NCBI GenBank assembly: GCA_018362895.1
Contig: JAHALR010000014.1
Coordinates: forward strand, 1-64,000
Direction: 5' to 3'
DNA: 64,000 nt
Source: Clostridium sp.
GTDB lineage: Bacteria; Cyanobacteriota; Vampirovibrionia; Gastranaerophilales; Gastranaerophilaceae
Shown here: positions 26,196 to 35,499 of the stretch, piece by piece
Numbering within the stretch: the stretch's first letter is position 1
Layout: each line of letters starts with the position of its first letter
Position numbers and translations under genes: made by a program
The notes under the pieces: model-generated
The model's input: the letters and a program-made list of their open reading frames with translations, nothing else
What the model was told of the DNA's origin: nothing
The model's database searches: none

Positions 26196-26498
26196 TTAAA
26201 CTGTTTCTGCTTTTTCAAGAAACGCAATTATTTCAATCGCAATTTGCTTTCTTGTTTCATCGTCAGCTTCTTTCAGATATAAAAAAGCTTCTGAAAGCTC
26301 CTCATTATTGTCATACCAGCGGTGGAGAACATAATCAAAAGCACCAAACAGGTGTGAATTAAGAACAATACCAAAATCCTGTGCTTTTAACTTAATAAAT
26401 TCAGCACATTTTTTCTGGACATCATCTTTTGAGTTTTTTATGAGACTCACCGCCAAACTCAAAGTAGGTTCTTTATCGTACCAGCGTTTATTATCCAT
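26196..26498 (-). CDS. Conserved small protein of unknown function
   Basis: A 100-residue, probably all-helical protein starting MDNKRWYDKEPTLSLAVSLI. It contains two similar segments (WYDKEPTLSLAVSLIKN and WYDNNEELSEAFLYLKE), suggesting an internal duplication of a helical unit. No signal peptide or membrane helix. The ATG follows GGGAGAAAC, and the SpoIID-like gene starts 1 nt after the stop, so a shared message is likely. I do not recognise a function. Confidence 0.75.
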   Translation of the reverse strand: MDNKRWYDKEPTLSLAVSLIKNSKDDVQKKCAEFIKLKAQDFGIVLNSHLFGAFDYVLHRWYDNNEELSEAFLYLKEADDETRKQIAIEIIAFLEKAETV

Positions 26499-26615
26499 AA
26501 TGTTTCTCCCGTATTGCCAGCATTAATATTATAACATCAAAAATTTCATGAAAAACATAGTTTGTTTGTATTATAATTTGAACAGTTATAAGCATTTTCT
26601 TGAGGATAAAAAAGT

Positions 26616-28643
26616 ATGAATAAATATTTATTGGAAATAGGAACAGAAGAATTACCGTATAAATTTGTAAACACAGGTCTTTCGCAACTGAAATCCGCTT
26701 TTGAAAAGCTGTTAAAAGAAAACAGCATAGAATTTTCTGATATAAAATCTTATTCAACACCAAGAAGATTAACCCTTATAATAGAAGGTTTTCAGGAAAA
26801 ACAGCCGGATACGGTAAAAACTGTAAAAGGACCTATTTTAAACATTGCTTATGACGAAAACGGAAACCTTTCAAAAGCCGGTCAGGGTTTTGCCAGAAAA
26901 AACGGAGTTGATGAGTCGGCTCTATATAAAGAAGATAACTACATCTGGGCAAAAGTCGAACAAAAAGGAAAATCAATAAAGGATATTCTTCAGGAAAATG
27001 TAGAAAAAATTGTTCTGAAAATGCAGGGTCCTTATTTTATGAGATGGGCTGATCTTGATGTAAAATTTCAAAGACCGATAAGATGGATTGTTTCATTATT
27101 AAATAATGATGAACTCAAAATTAAAATTGCAGACGTAGAATCCTCAAGATTTTCAAGAGGTCACAGATTCAAATCGGACAAAGTTGAAATTAAAAACCCT
27201 GATACATATTTAGATATTTTATTTAAAAATAATGTAGTTGCTGATTCACAAAAAAGAAAAGCAATGATTATTGAATCAGCAAAACAAAAAGCCCAAGAAA
27301 TCAATGCTGAAGTTTACATGGACGATGACCTTCTTGAAGAAGTCACAAACATCTGTGAATGGCCTGTTCCTGTTATTTGCGGATTTGATGAAAAATACCT
27401 TAGAATTCCTGAAAAAGTCACAGTTACAGTAATGGCTGTTCACCAAAGATATTTCCCTATGTACAGAGACGGAAAACTCTTGAACAGCTTTATCACCATA
27501 ACAAACTATATAGGACACAATTTTGATAACATAAAAGCAGGTAACGAAAGAGTAGTTGTAGCAAGACTTGATGATGCAATTTTCTTCTTTAATGAAGACA
27601 CAAAAAAACCTTTTGAAAATTATGTAGAAGAGCTAAAAGGAATCACATTCCAAAAGGGAATGGGCTCAATGTATGACAAAACGCTGCGTATTCAAGAGCT
27701 TTCAAGAATGCTTGCACAAAAAACAGGAGCTCCTTTAGCGGCTGTTGAAAGAACAGCTCTTCTTTGTAAAGCAGACCTTGTTACAAGCCTTGTTTTTGAG
27801 TTCACAGAACTTCAAGGATTCATCGGTTCAGACTATGCATTTAATGCAGGTGAAAAGCCTCAGGTTGTCCAGGGTATTAAAGAACACTATTATCCTCTTG
27901 GTGCAGATACTGAACTTGCAGAATCAATAGAAGGTCAATTGGTTGGCATTGCAGATAAAATTGATACAATAGTTGCTGTTTTTGCCGAAGGTAAAAAACC
28001 AACAGGTTCAGCTGATCCTCTGGGCGTTAGAAGAGCAACTTTAGGTATAATAAAAACTGTTATACAAAAAGATTTAAAAATTAATATTGAAGAATTAATA
28101 AAAAAATCAATTGACCTGATGCCTGTTGAAATAAAAGACAAAGAATCACTGTTTAATGAAGTAAAAACTTTCTTTGAACAGCGTCTAAGCATATACTATA
28201 CGGAAAAATACAGACATGATGTTGTAGAAGCCTGTATATCAAACAATTCTGTATTAAAAGACTTAAACGATTTTTCAAAAAGAGTGGATTTTCTATCAGA
28301 AAAAATTAACCTCACTGAATTTGCGTCAATCAATGAAGCTGCAAACAGAATCATAAGAATTACCAAAGATTATAAAGCCGAACAATTGCCCGACACGACA
28401 CTTTTCAATAATGCTTCGGAAGCCAATCTCTGGGAATGTACAAAGACGATAAATACTGATAACTTAGAATACAACGAATTATTTGAAAACCTTAAAAAGG
28501 CCATACCAGCTATTGATGAGTTTTTCGAAAAAGTTCTTGTTATGGATAAAGACGAAAAAGTGAAAATCAACAGGCTTTCTCTCCTTTATTCAATAAAGAC
28601 AAAATTTGATAAAATAGCAGATTTTTCTAAATTAGTAATCTAA
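26616..28643 (+). CDS. glyS: Glycyl-tRNA synthetase beta subunit
   Basis: Beta chain of the bacterial alpha2-beta2 glycyl-tRNA synthetase, 675 residues. Family landmarks are MNKYLLEIGTEELPYKF at the start, QRPIRWIVSLL, an HD-like segment VMAVHQRYFPMYRDG and the C-terminal DALR-like helical region. The alpha subunit gene glyQ, often adjacent, is not in this window. TTGAGGA ribosome site 9 nt upstream. The intergenic TATAAT near 26573 may be its promoter. Confidence 0.96.
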   Translation: MNKYLLEIGTEELPYKFVNTGLSQLKSAFEKLLKENSIEFSDIKSYSTPRRLTLIIEGFQEKQPDTVKTVKGPILNIAYDENGNLSKAGQGFARKNGVDESALYKEDNYIWAKVEQKGKSIKDILQENVEKIVLKMQGPYFMRWADLDVKFQRPIRWIVSLLNNDELKIKIADVESSRFSRGHRFKSDKVEIKNPDTYLDILFKNNVVADSQKRKAMIIESAKQKAQEINAEVYMDDDLLEEVTNICEWPVPVICGFDEKYLRIPEKVTVTVMAVHQRYFPMYRDGKLLNSFITITNYIGHNFDNIKAGNERVVVARLDDAIFFFNEDTKKPFENYVEELKGITFQKGMGSMYDKTLRIQELSRMLAQKTGAPLAAVERTALLCKADLVTSLVFEFTELQGFIGSDYAFNAGEKPQVVQGIKEHYYPLGADTELAESIEGQLVGIADKIDTIVAVFAEGKKPTGSADPLGVRRATLGIIKTVIQKDLKINIEELIKKSIDLMPVEIKDKESLFNEVKTFFEQRLSIYYTEKYRHDVVEACISNNSVLKDLNDFSKRVDFLSEKINLTEFASINEAANRIIRITKDYKAEQLPDTTLFNNASEANLWECTKTINTDNLEYNELFENLKKAIPAIDEFFEKVLVMDKDEKVKINRLSLLYSIKTKFDKIADFSKLVI

Positions 28644-28674
28644 AGTCTGAAATTTTATCCTTATAACGGTATTT

Positions 28675-29067
28675 ATGGAAATAATAAGAGTTTTTCTCGG
28701 CATATTATTAATAATATGCCTATTTCTTAACATTGATTTTAACAAAATCAGAATTTATTTTGCTGAAAAAAATATCGGCATAGAAAAACAAGAAGAAAAT
28801 ATGATACTGGGACTTTCACTTGTTGACTTTAAAGGTCGTGTAAAAGTTGCAGGAGTACTTGATTATACACCTGCAAGAAAAGCGGGAATAGAAGAAGGCG
28901 ACAGAATCCTTGAGGTTAACGGTAAGAAAATACCAAATGTAAAGACATTTAAAGAACGTATACAAGAATATCATGACAACAAAATTATTAAACTTGTAAT
29001 ACATAGAGTCGACAGTTGTTCAACATTTCCTGTTGACATAACACCATTTGAATCCAACTGTAAATAA
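28675..29067 (+). CDS. Membrane-anchored PDZ-domain protein
   Basis: A 130-residue protein with an N-terminal membrane helix (IIRVFLGILLIICLFLNI) and a single PDZ domain from about residue 45 (GLSLVDFKGRVKVAGV, then GIEEGDRILEVNGKKI and LVIHRV). No protease domain is attached, so it is an adaptor or regulator that probably binds C-termini outside the membrane. A late CSTF..NC pair could form a disulfide. It follows glyS after 31 nt and may be cotranscribed. Confidence 0.8.
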   Translation: MEIIRVFLGILLIICLFLNIDFNKIRIYFAEKNIGIEKQEENMILGLSLVDFKGRVKVAGVLDYTPARKAGIEEGDRILEVNGKKIPNVKTFKERIQEYHDNKIIKLVIHRVDSCSTFPVDITPFESNCK

Positions 29068-29079
29068 AACAGCTCCTTG

Positions 29080-29108
29080 TATCCCTCTCACCATAGGGAG
29101 TTACAGGT
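29080..29108 (+). other. Hairpin upstream of glucan phosphorylase promoter
   Basis: TGTA-CCCT pairs with AGGG-TACA across a short loop (TGTATCCCTC...AGGGAGTTACA). There is no T run behind it, so it is a weak terminator for the PDZ gene at best. Confidence 0.3.
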
Positions 29109-29133
29109 ATGTAAACAAAAACTAATTTTATTA

Positions 29134-29162
29134 TTGCTTTTGTGCTATGTTATTGATATAAA
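29134..29162 (+). promoter_or_regulatory. Promoter of glucan phosphorylase
   Basis: -35 TTGCTT at 29134-29139, 17-nt spacer, -10 TATAAA at 29157-29162. The start would be near 29169, giving a leader of about 50 nt with AAAGGAG before the ATG. Confidence 0.6.
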
Positions 29163-29220
29163 GAAACAGGCACGTTGTGCTATTAGTATTATTAGATTAG
29201 TAGATTGATAAAGGAGAATT

Positions 29221-30933
29221 ATGGGTTTACCTAAAGTAGCATACTTTTCAATGGAAATAGCATTAGACCAATCACTGAGTACTTACTCAGGCGGTCTTGG
29301 ATTTTTGGCAGGTTCTCACATGCTTTCTGCCGGTTACTTACAGCTTCCTATGGTCGGTGTAACAATGTTATGGTCATACGGCTATTACAATCAGAGAATC
29401 AACGAAGAAGGAAACGTAGATGTTGCCTACATCAGAAAACACTATGACTATCTTCAAGATGTTGATGCTGAAGTTACAGTAGATATTTTCGGCGAAAAAG
29501 TTATCGTTAAAGCATTCAGAGTAGATCCCGACTTATTCGGTTCTTGCCCTGTTTATTTGTTGACAACTGATGTGGACGGAAACTCTGACTGGGCTCGTTC
29601 AATTTCACACAAGCTTTATGACGGAAATGAAAAAATCAGAATTGCACAGGAAACAGTTCTTGGTGTAGGCGGTATTAGACTGCTTCAAGCAATCAAATAT
29701 GACTTTGAATGTGTACACATGAATGAAGGTCATGCTCTTCCTGCTGCGTTCGAACTTTTACAACAAAACGGTGGCGATCTTGAAAAAACCAAAAGACAGG
29801 TTGTATTCACTACTCACACTCCTGTTGCTGCCGGTAACGAAGTTCACTGGGTTGATACACTTATGGAAGGCGGCTTCTTTGCAGGATGTTCAAGAGAAAG
29901 AGCTGTTGAACTTGGCGGCGAACACTTCTCTTTGACAGTTGCAGCTTTAAGAATGAGCCGTATTGCTAACGCAGTATCTCAACTTCACGGGCTTGTTTCT
30001 AACAAAATGTGGAACTGGGTTGAAGGTAGATGTCCGATTAGAGCTATTACAAACGCTGTTAACCTTCACTATTGGCAAGATGAAAGAATCAAAAATGCAA
30101 AAACTTTGCAAGACTTGTTAGATGCTAAAGTTGAAATGAAAAAAGAAGTTTTCAGCTACATTGCTAACACAACAGGTAAAAGATTCGACCCCAACGTTTT
30201 GACTATCACATGGGCAAGAAGATTTGCAGATTACAAACGTGCATGGTTAATCTTCATGGATATGGAAAGAATCCTGAAATTGTTAAATGCAAACAAAGTT
30301 CAATTAATTTTTGCAGGTAAATTCCATCCGGATGATGCCATGGGACGTGAAATGTTCAACAACATTCTTCACAAATCATACAACATCAAAAACGTTGCTG
30401 TATTAGCAGGTTATGAACTCGAATTAAGTGGAAAATTGAAAAGAGCAACTGATGTTTGGTTGAATACTCCTATCAGACCGCTTGAAGCCTCCGGTACATC
30501 AGGTATGTCAGCTAACGCAAACGGTGCTTTACACCTTTCAATTTTTGATGGTTGGACTGTTGAAGGTACTTTCCCGGGAATTAACGGATATACTGTTGAA
30601 TATCCTGGTCTTGATGATGATATTCCTTGGGAAGAACGTCACTGGAAAGATCATGATTGCATTATGGACATCATTGAAAACCAAATCATTCCTACATACT
30701 ATGACAACAAAATGGAATGGGCAAGAATGATGAGACAAGCTGTTAGAACATCTGAAGCTTATTTCAACTCTGACAGAATGGTTATAGAATACTTCAACAG
30801 AATCTATAAACCAATTGCTCATGAAAATCCGAAAGAAGGCGGTTTGAACACAAATGCATCAGACATGACTGTTGATCCTTCTCAAAAAGAAGCTCCAAAC
30901 ATGGATGCATGGACATATTCAAACATTAAATAA
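29221..30933 (+). CDS. Alpha-glucan phosphorylase (GT35)
   Basis: A 570-residue member of the short alpha-glucan phosphorylase group (TIGR02094 type), releasing glucose-1-phosphate from glycogen or maltodextrin. Landmarks: AYFSMEIALDQSLSTYSGGLG at the start, CVHMNEGHALPAAFELL, TITWARRFADYKRAWLI, and the phosphate/PLP region PLEASGTSGMSANANGALHLS. This form lacks the N-terminal extension of the long glycogen phosphorylases. Own promoter and terminator, AAAGGAG site. It suggests glycogen or starch-derived glucan use, sensible in a gut fermenter. Confidence 0.92.
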   Translation: MGLPKVAYFSMEIALDQSLSTYSGGLGFLAGSHMLSAGYLQLPMVGVTMLWSYGYYNQRINEEGNVDVAYIRKHYDYLQDVDAEVTVDIFGEKVIVKAFRVDPDLFGSCPVYLLTTDVDGNSDWARSISHKLYDGNEKIRIAQETVLGVGGIRLLQAIKYDFECVHMNEGHALPAAFELLQQNGGDLEKTKRQVVFTTHTPVAAGNEVHWVDTLMEGGFFAGCSRERAVELGGEHFSLTVAALRMSRIANAVSQLHGLVSNKMWNWVEGRCPIRAITNAVNLHYWQDERIKNAKTLQDLLDAKVEMKKEVFSYIANTTGKRFDPNVLTITWARRFADYKRAWLIFMDMERILKLLNANKVQLIFAGKFHPDDAMGREMFNNILHKSYNIKNVAVLAGYELELSGKLKRATDVWLNTPIRPLEASGTSGMSANANGALHLSIFDGWTVEGTFPGINGYTVEYPGLDDDIPWEERHWKDHDCIMDIIENQIIPTYYDNKMEWARMMRQAVRTSEAYFNSDRMVIEYFNRIYKPIAHENPKEGGLNTNASDMTVDPSQKEAPNMDAWTYSNIK

Positions 30934-30951
30934 GTAAATTATTTAAACAAA

Positions 30952-30991
30952 AAAGAAACTCTTTTATCAAGTTAAAAGAGTTTCTTTTTTA
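30952..30991 (+). terminator. Terminator of glucan phosphorylase
   Basis: The stem AGAAACTCTTTT/AAAAGAGTTTCT has an 11-bp-plus helix and is followed by T6. Confidence 0.9.
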
Positions 30992-31057
30992 TAGCAATTT
31001 TTTTGAAGAAAAATACTTTATATAAATATGAAAGCTCTCTCTTCTTATTTAAATTTC

Positions 31058-31081
31058 AGACCCAATTAGGGTCTTTTTTTT
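31058..31081 (+). terminator. Second terminator, possible small-RNA end
   Basis: The hairpin AGACCC/GGGTCT is followed by T7-8. It lies 67 nt after the first terminator. TACTTTATATAAATATG upstream (about 31016) resembles the promoter-like stretch near 7540, so an independent short transcript is possible. Confidence 0.6.
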
Positions 31082-31155
31082 GACAAAGAAAACATCAGAG
31101 CTAAAGCGATACTTGTACCCCGGTCTGAAAAGGCAAAGCCGGAGCCACCGTTCGC

Positions 31156-32382
31156 TTACTTCGTTCTGCTTGTTAGATTATTCAATATATCCTGAGGTGT
31201 AACATTATGCATCGCCATAAAAGTAAGCATAAAATAAGTTAAATCAGCAGCTTCCCACTCAAGTCCGTCACCTTTTTCAAAGTTTACAGACTCAAAAGCC
31301 TCCTCCATAATTTTTCTTTTTAAATAAAACTCATCATTAAATAATTTTGTCGTAAAAGAATTGTCGGGAAGCAGCCTTTTTCTGTCTAAAAGCAGGTTGT
31401 AAAGTTCACTGATAGTAAACTCTTTGTCGCCAAAACAAGAATACCTGCCCAGATGACATGCATTACCTTTCTGTTTAACTATAAATAAAAGTGCATCCAT
31501 ATCACAATCAAAACGAGCAGTCACAAGCTCCTGAGTGTTTCCTGAGGTTTCACCCTTCACCCAGATTTTGTTACGTGAACGACTGAAATAAGTGCCTTTT
31601 CCTGTTTTTAAAGCTTGTTCAACAGATTCAGGTGTAGAATATGCAAGTGTAAGCACTTGTTTTGTGTCATAATCCTGTACTATTGTTGGAAGGTAGCCAA
31701 ATCGCTTTTCAAAATCCAGACATTTAACAAAAGCTTCTTCAAGTGAAACTTTTCCTGTATAAATACACATTCCGAGCTGTGTTGAAACATTCATTTTTTG
31801 AAGAGAAACAATTTCATCCACTGAACTTATACCACCTGCGGCAACAAGTTCTTTTGTTGTAGCACTTCTTATTTTTTTAATTGCCTCAATATCTGTTCCA
31901 CCCAACATCCCTTCTTTTTCTACAATAGTATATAAAAAGCCGGAACAATAATTGTTAAAACGTCGTACAAAATCTTCCGGAGTAGCATTTGTTGTTCTAG
32001 TCCAACCGTGTGTTGTAACTACACCGTCACGAGAATCTATTGCAACAAGAACTCTGTCTTTTGGAAGTTTAGAGAGAAAATCTTCGTGAGCAGCAGTACC
32101 GATTATGATTTTTTTGGCACCAAGAGCCAACATCTTTTTAGCTTTGTCTATGTCTCTAATGCCGCCGCCTACACGACATGATGCAACTTTACAAATTTTA
32201 GAAATAAGCTCTTCGTTATTTCCGTTACCAACTGCTGCATCTAAATCAATTACTGCAAGTTCACCAAATCTTCCATAATACTTAGCCAGCTCAATAACAT
32301 CTTCTCTTTCAAGAACCTTTTCAACACCCTGTTTCAACTGAACAGCTTTACCGTTCATTAAATCTATACTTGGAATTATCAT
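31156..32382 (-). CDS. HisA-HisI-HisE trifunctional histidine biosynthesis fusion
   Basis: A 408-residue protein fusing three consecutive-pathway enzymes. HisA isomerase (about 1-228): IIPSIDLMNGKAVQLKQG, RVGGGIRDIDKAK, VAAGGISSVDEI. HisI cyclohydrolase (about 232-325): TLAYSTPESVEQALKTGKG, YFSRSRNKIWVKGETSGNTQ and the metal site DCDMDALLFIVKQKGNACHLG. HisE pyrophosphohydrolase (about 330-408): KRKIMEEAFESVNF and WEAADLTYFMLTF. HisI-HisE fusions are common, but joining to HisA is unusual. yqeK lies just upstream on the same strand. Confidence 0.92.
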   Translation of the reverse strand: MIIPSIDLMNGKAVQLKQGVEKVLEREDVIELAKYYGRFGELAVIDLDAAVGNGNNEELISKICKVASCRVGGGIRDIDKAKKMLALGAKKIIIGTAAHEDFLSKLPKDRVLVAIDSRDGVVTTHGWTRTTNATPEDFVRRFNNYCSGFLYTIVEKEGMLGGTDIEAIKKIRSATTKELVAAGGISSVDEIVSLQKMNVSTQLGMCIYTGKVSLEEAFVKCLDFEKRFGYLPTIVQDYDTKQVLTLAYSTPESVEQALKTGKGTYFSRSRNKIWVKGETSGNTQELVTARFDCDMDALLFIVKQKGNACHLGRYSCFGDKEFTISELYNLLLDRKRLLPDNSFTTKLFNDEFYLKRKIMEEAFESVNFEKGDGLEWEAADLTYFMLTFMAMHNVTPQDILNNLTSRTK

Positions 32383-32394
32383 AATATACCTTTT

Positions 32395-32988
32395 CTATTT
32401 TTCAATTTCTTCTAATAATTCATTGTAAACATCAATTGTGATATGGCAAATTGCCAATCTTCTGTCTACAAGGCTTTTGATTGTAGCCTCAAAGCATCTG
32501 AAAAGAGCTTTGTTTATGCCGTTTTCTTCTTTTAATAATTCCAGGCATTGATGTCGAAACTCGGCTTCTCTTGTTCTTGCTTCAATTTTGTCAGCAAGAA
32601 AGATTATCTTTTCAAAATCTGTCATACCGCATCTTCCGAGAGTATGCCATCTTATCGCATCTAAAATTTCTTTATCATCTACCCCGAAGGTTTCTTTTGC
32701 CAAATAGGCGCTAACAGGCGCATGAAGAGTTTTGTAATTCAAGAGTTCACAGTCCTGAACTTCCGGAATAGATTCATGAATAATATCAAGCAGTTTCTCA
32801 TTTGAAAAACATTTGGCTGCATCATGAAGAAGCCCTGTGATTCTGGCTTTTTCAACATCAAGTTTAAACATCTGAGCAAGTTCAACAGCAGCTTCCATAA
32901 CCCCGATAGAGTGAATATAACGTTCTTCATATAGATTTTCTTTAAGCCAATTTTGAATCTCTGCAATTTTATTTTCTGTATAAGCCAT
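32395..32988 (-). CDS. yqeK: HD-domain phosphohydrolase YqeK
   Basis: About 197 residues; family hydrolyses diadenosine tetraphosphate. The metal-binding HD motif is GLLHDAAKCFSNEKL, with flanking RYIHSIGVMEAAVELA, LHAPVSAYLAKE and the late AIRWHTLGRCGMTDFEKI and FLADKIEARTRE. It overlaps the 3' end of nadD by about 20 nt, the same nadD-yqeK order as in Bacillus. The start at ATG 32988 is preferred over a TTG at 32997. Confidence 0.93.
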   Translation of the reverse strand: MAYTENKIAEIQNWLKENLYEERYIHSIGVMEAAVELAQMFKLDVEKARITGLLHDAAKCFSNEKLLDIIHESIPEVQDCELLNYKTLHAPVSAYLAKETFGVDDKEILDAIRWHTLGRCGMTDFEKIIFLADKIEARTREAEFRHQCLELLKEENGINKALFRCFEATIKSLVDRRLAICHITIDVYNELLEEIEK

Positions 32989-33571
32989 ATTTATCAATGT
33001 ATTTTTCTACTCCCTTAGGCACAAGATTCTTGATAGGAATACTGTTGTGCACATTGTGTCTTATTTCTGTTGAAGATATATCCACATAAGGCATCTTCAT
33101 CATTTTGTAATTATAGCCTTTTTCTTTAAGTTTTTGCAAATATGATTCATCTGCCTTTAGACTCTTTTCATCTTCTCGAACAAAAAGAACAAAATCAAGC
33201 ATATTTTTCAATTTTTCAGATTCATACCACGATTCAATATTCTTGAATGCATCCGTACCGATTATGAAATTTATCATTCCTTCTACCGGATATTTTTCAT
33301 ATATTTCTTCGACAGTAGGAAGTGTATAAGAAAGTCCTTCTCTCTCATATTCAATATTGCTTACTTCAACATAATCAAAATCTTTAACAGCAAGTTCCGC
33401 CATTTTCAACCTGTGCTCAGAAAAATTTTCATCATATTCTTTGTGAGGAGGTCTTGCAGCAGGTATAAGAAGAATTTTATCAAAATCAAAATTCTTTTTT
33501 GCATATTCACAAATCATCAAATGTGCATTGTGTATAGGGTTGAAAGTTCCCTGAAACAAACATAATTTCAT
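32969..33571 (-). CDS. nadD: Nicotinate-nucleotide adenylyltransferase
   Basis: Adds AMP to nicotinate mononucleotide in NAD synthesis. The nucleotidyltransferase signature GTFNPIHNAHLMI is at the N-terminus, and the second motif DISSTEIRHNV near the C-terminus. RPPHKEYDENFSEHRLKMA and FIIGTDAFKNIESWY are also typical. Length 200, normal. Downstream yqeK overlaps; the uridine-kinase-like gene is 9 nt upstream, so the group is one operon. Confidence 0.95.
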   Translation of the reverse strand: MKLCLFQGTFNPIHNAHLMICEYAKKNFDFDKILLIPAARPPHKEYDENFSEHRLKMAELAVKDFDYVEVSNIEYEREGLSYTLPTVEEIYEKYPVEGMINFIIGTDAFKNIESWYESEKLKNMLDFVLFVREDEKSLKADESYLQKLKEKGYNYKMMKMPYVDISSTEIRHNVHNSIPIKNLVPKGVEKYIDKYGLYRK

Positions 33572-33580
33572 AACACACCC

Positions 33581-34471
33581 CTATCGTGGAAGAAGTACAT
33601 TGTTCATATGGATTTCTTCAACAAGAGAAAGAACATTATTAATAAACTTTTTGTATGAACTTCTGTCAGCCTCACCGGAAAGCACTATATCCGCACTCAT
33701 TGCAGTAGGATGAATATATATTTTGGCTTTATTTGATGCATTTTCATAAACTTCATCAGCTGAATCACCGAGCCCTCTGGCATTAGCTCTTTCATAGAAG
33801 CGATCTTTTTGAACATTATGAGAAACATCTACATAAATTTTAAAATCAAAGGCATCTACAATTTTTTCCGTTAAAGTAAATAACCCTTCAGAAATAATTA
33901 TTTTGGAGGGCACGGCTTTTGTGACATTATCACGTCTGATTGCAGTACCTGACATATCATATTTAGGAAGATATACAGTATCACCAAAGAGCAGTTGTTT
34001 AATATGTTTTTTCATCAATTCAAGTTCAAGAGCTTCAGGAACATCAAGGTCATAGTTTTTTGCAAATTCAGCAAAACTTCCTGCTGCTTTAACCATTTCT
34101 GATCTGTCAAAATAATAATCATCCGTATTAATTCTGGTAATGATATTATCCAGACAATATTCATCGGCAAAAGACTTGATAGTATCAATAATATCCATTG
34201 CAATCGTGGATTTTCCGCTTGCTGTTTCTCCTGCAATTCCGATTGCACAAGCTCTTGTTATTGTTCCTGACAAAAACAAAGCCATTTTATAAATAGCATT
34301 ATTGCTCACTTTTTTGAAAATTGAATCTGATGAATTTACTTCATCAAAGAAGATTTTGTTAAGTCTTTTTTCAACATATTGAAGAAGAACCTTATCCTGC
34401 GGCTTCGAAACCCCATGCACTGTATTGTACTTTGAAGATGTTATGAATTCTTTAGTTATTGTATTTTGCAA
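33581..34471 (-). CDS. Uridine kinase-like P-loop kinase
   Basis: A 296-residue protein of the phosphoribulokinase/uridine kinase superfamily. Walker A is GIAGETASGKSTIAMDII at about 80. Substrate and Walker-B-like segments are ITRINTDDYYFDRSEM, PKYDMSGTAIRRDNV and KIIISEGLFTLTEKI. The 70-residue N-terminal helical extension is longer than that of bacterial Udk. The substrate could be uridine/cytidine or another small alcohol, so I give no symbol. It lies between panD and nadD on the same strand. Confidence 0.85.
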   Translation of the reverse strand: MQNTITKEFITSSKYNTVHGVSKPQDKVLLQYVEKRLNKIFFDEVNSSDSIFKKVSNNAIYKMALFLSGTITRACAIGIAGETASGKSTIAMDIIDTIKSFADEYCLDNIITRINTDDYYFDRSEMVKAAGSFAEFAKNYDLDVPEALELELMKKHIKQLLFGDTVYLPKYDMSGTAIRRDNVTKAVPSKIIISEGLFTLTEKIVDAFDFKIYVDVSHNVQKDRFYERANARGLGDSADEVYENASNKAKIYIHPTAMSADIVLSGEADRSSYKKFINNVLSLVEEIHMNNVLLPR

Positions 34472-34499
34472 TTCTTGAATTCCTTTACTATTTTTTGTT

Positions 34500-34537
34500 A
34501 AAAAGAAAAACCGAACAAAAAATTTTTTGCCGGTTTT
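34500..34537 (-). terminator. Terminator after panD
   Basis: On the minus strand AAAACCGGCAAAAAA pairs with TTTTTTGTTCGGTTTT (one G-T mismatch position), followed by a T-rich tract. It would separate panD from the kinase-nadD-yqeK-his group. Confidence 0.7.
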
Positions 34538-34546
34538 CTATTAATT

Positions 34547-34903
34547 TCAAATTTTCTTAACAATATTATTATTTTCATCAACCATAACAATCGCGGGTTC
34601 AAATTTGGCTTTTTCATCAAGTGTCATCATAGCATAAGAAACAATGATAACTTTGTCGCCGATTGCCACCTTACGAGCTGCCGCGCCGTTAAGACAAATA
34701 TCTTTGCCCCCGCGTTTCCCCTTAATTACATAGGTCTGAAATCTTTCACCATTATTGACATCAAGAATATCAACCTTCATACCTTCAAGGAGATTAGCAG
34801 CCTCCATCAATTCTTCATCAATGGTAATAGAGCCTACATATTCCAAATTTGCATCCGTAACAGTTGCCCTATGTATTTTTGAGTATAAAAATTCTATTTG
34901 CAT
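34547..34903 (-). CDS. panD: Aspartate 1-decarboxylase
   Basis: Makes beta-alanine for pantothenate. It is a 118-residue pyruvoyl enzyme; the self-cleavage site Gly24-Ser25 lies in YVGSITIDEELM. Other family blocks are IHRATVTDANL, the active-site GERFQTYVIKGKRGG and LNGAAARKVAIGDKVII. An AAGAGGAATG-type site precedes the ATG. No panB or panC is nearby. Confidence 0.96.
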   Translation of the reverse strand: MQIEFLYSKIHRATVTDANLEYVGSITIDEELMEAANLLEGMKVDILDVNNGERFQTYVIKGKRGGKDICLNGAAARKVAIGDKVIIVSYAMMTLDEKAKFEPAIVMVDENNNIVKKI

Positions 34904-35048
34904 ACATTCCTCTTTTAATTATTTTATCAAAAAATAAAAAAGGAGACATAAAATTTTTATAAAGATGTTAACATTGTTAAATATAATAAAGAATATTTGA
35001 ATATTAAATTTACGAATATGCTATACTTTCTTAAAATAGGAGGTTATT

Positions 35049-35417
35049 ATGAATATAAGTAAAATTTCGCTAATGGCATCACCATTAAAAACAAATTTCA
35101 AAGCACAAACAAACATATCTGCACCAGAAGAATTGTTATCTAAAGAAGACCAAGCATACTTTGAAGCACTTGGCAGTAAAATTGGTACCGACAAAGACAC
35201 TATTGAAATCAAAATAAGTGAGTTACATGATAACAAATTTAATCCAAATATAAAAATGTATACCGCAGAAAAAAAATATAAAATAAAACACGCTAATGGT
35301 GTTAGCAATATAGATAACAAAATGGATATACCTTATATTAAAAACGGTGAAATGGTAGAAAAAAATTCTCCGTTTAATTATATTAAGACTGCTTTTGACC
35401 GACTATTAGACAAATAA
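35049..35417 (+). CDS. Protein of unknown function
   Basis: A 122-residue, lysine-rich, soluble protein beginning MNISKISLMASPLKTNFKAQ. A short MxISKIS...NFKAQ opening like this recurs in uncharacterised proteins of this bacterial group, in my recollection. No motif, signal peptide or membrane segment can be seen. A strong AGGAGG site and a TATACT-like -10 (about 35020) support expression. It ends before a terminator at 35461. Confidence 0.65.
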   Translation: MNISKISLMASPLKTNFKAQTNISAPEELLSKEDQAYFEALGSKIGTDKDTIEIKISELHDNKFNPNIKMYTAEKKYKIKHANGVSNIDNKMDIPYIKNGEMVEKNSPFNYIKTAFDRLLDK

Positions 35418-35460
35418 TAATTTTAAAATAACTAAATTGAATAACTTTGAATCTTATGGA

Positions 35461-35495
35461 ATAATGTCTTTGTAATTATAGAGACATTATTTTTA
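35461..35495 (+). terminator. Terminator immediately upstream of uvrA
   Basis: A 9-bp stem ATAATGTCT/AGACATTAT with a 12-nt loop and a short T run ends 5 nt before the uvrA ATG. uvrA has no Shine-Dalgarno here, so the hairpin may also shape uvrA translation. Confidence 0.6.
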
Positions 35496-35499
35496 TATC

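Noticed and set aside
25313..26227. SpoIID-like gene as evidence for sporulation
   Set aside because: The domain is widespread in non-sporulating bacteria, and no other sporulation gene is seen.
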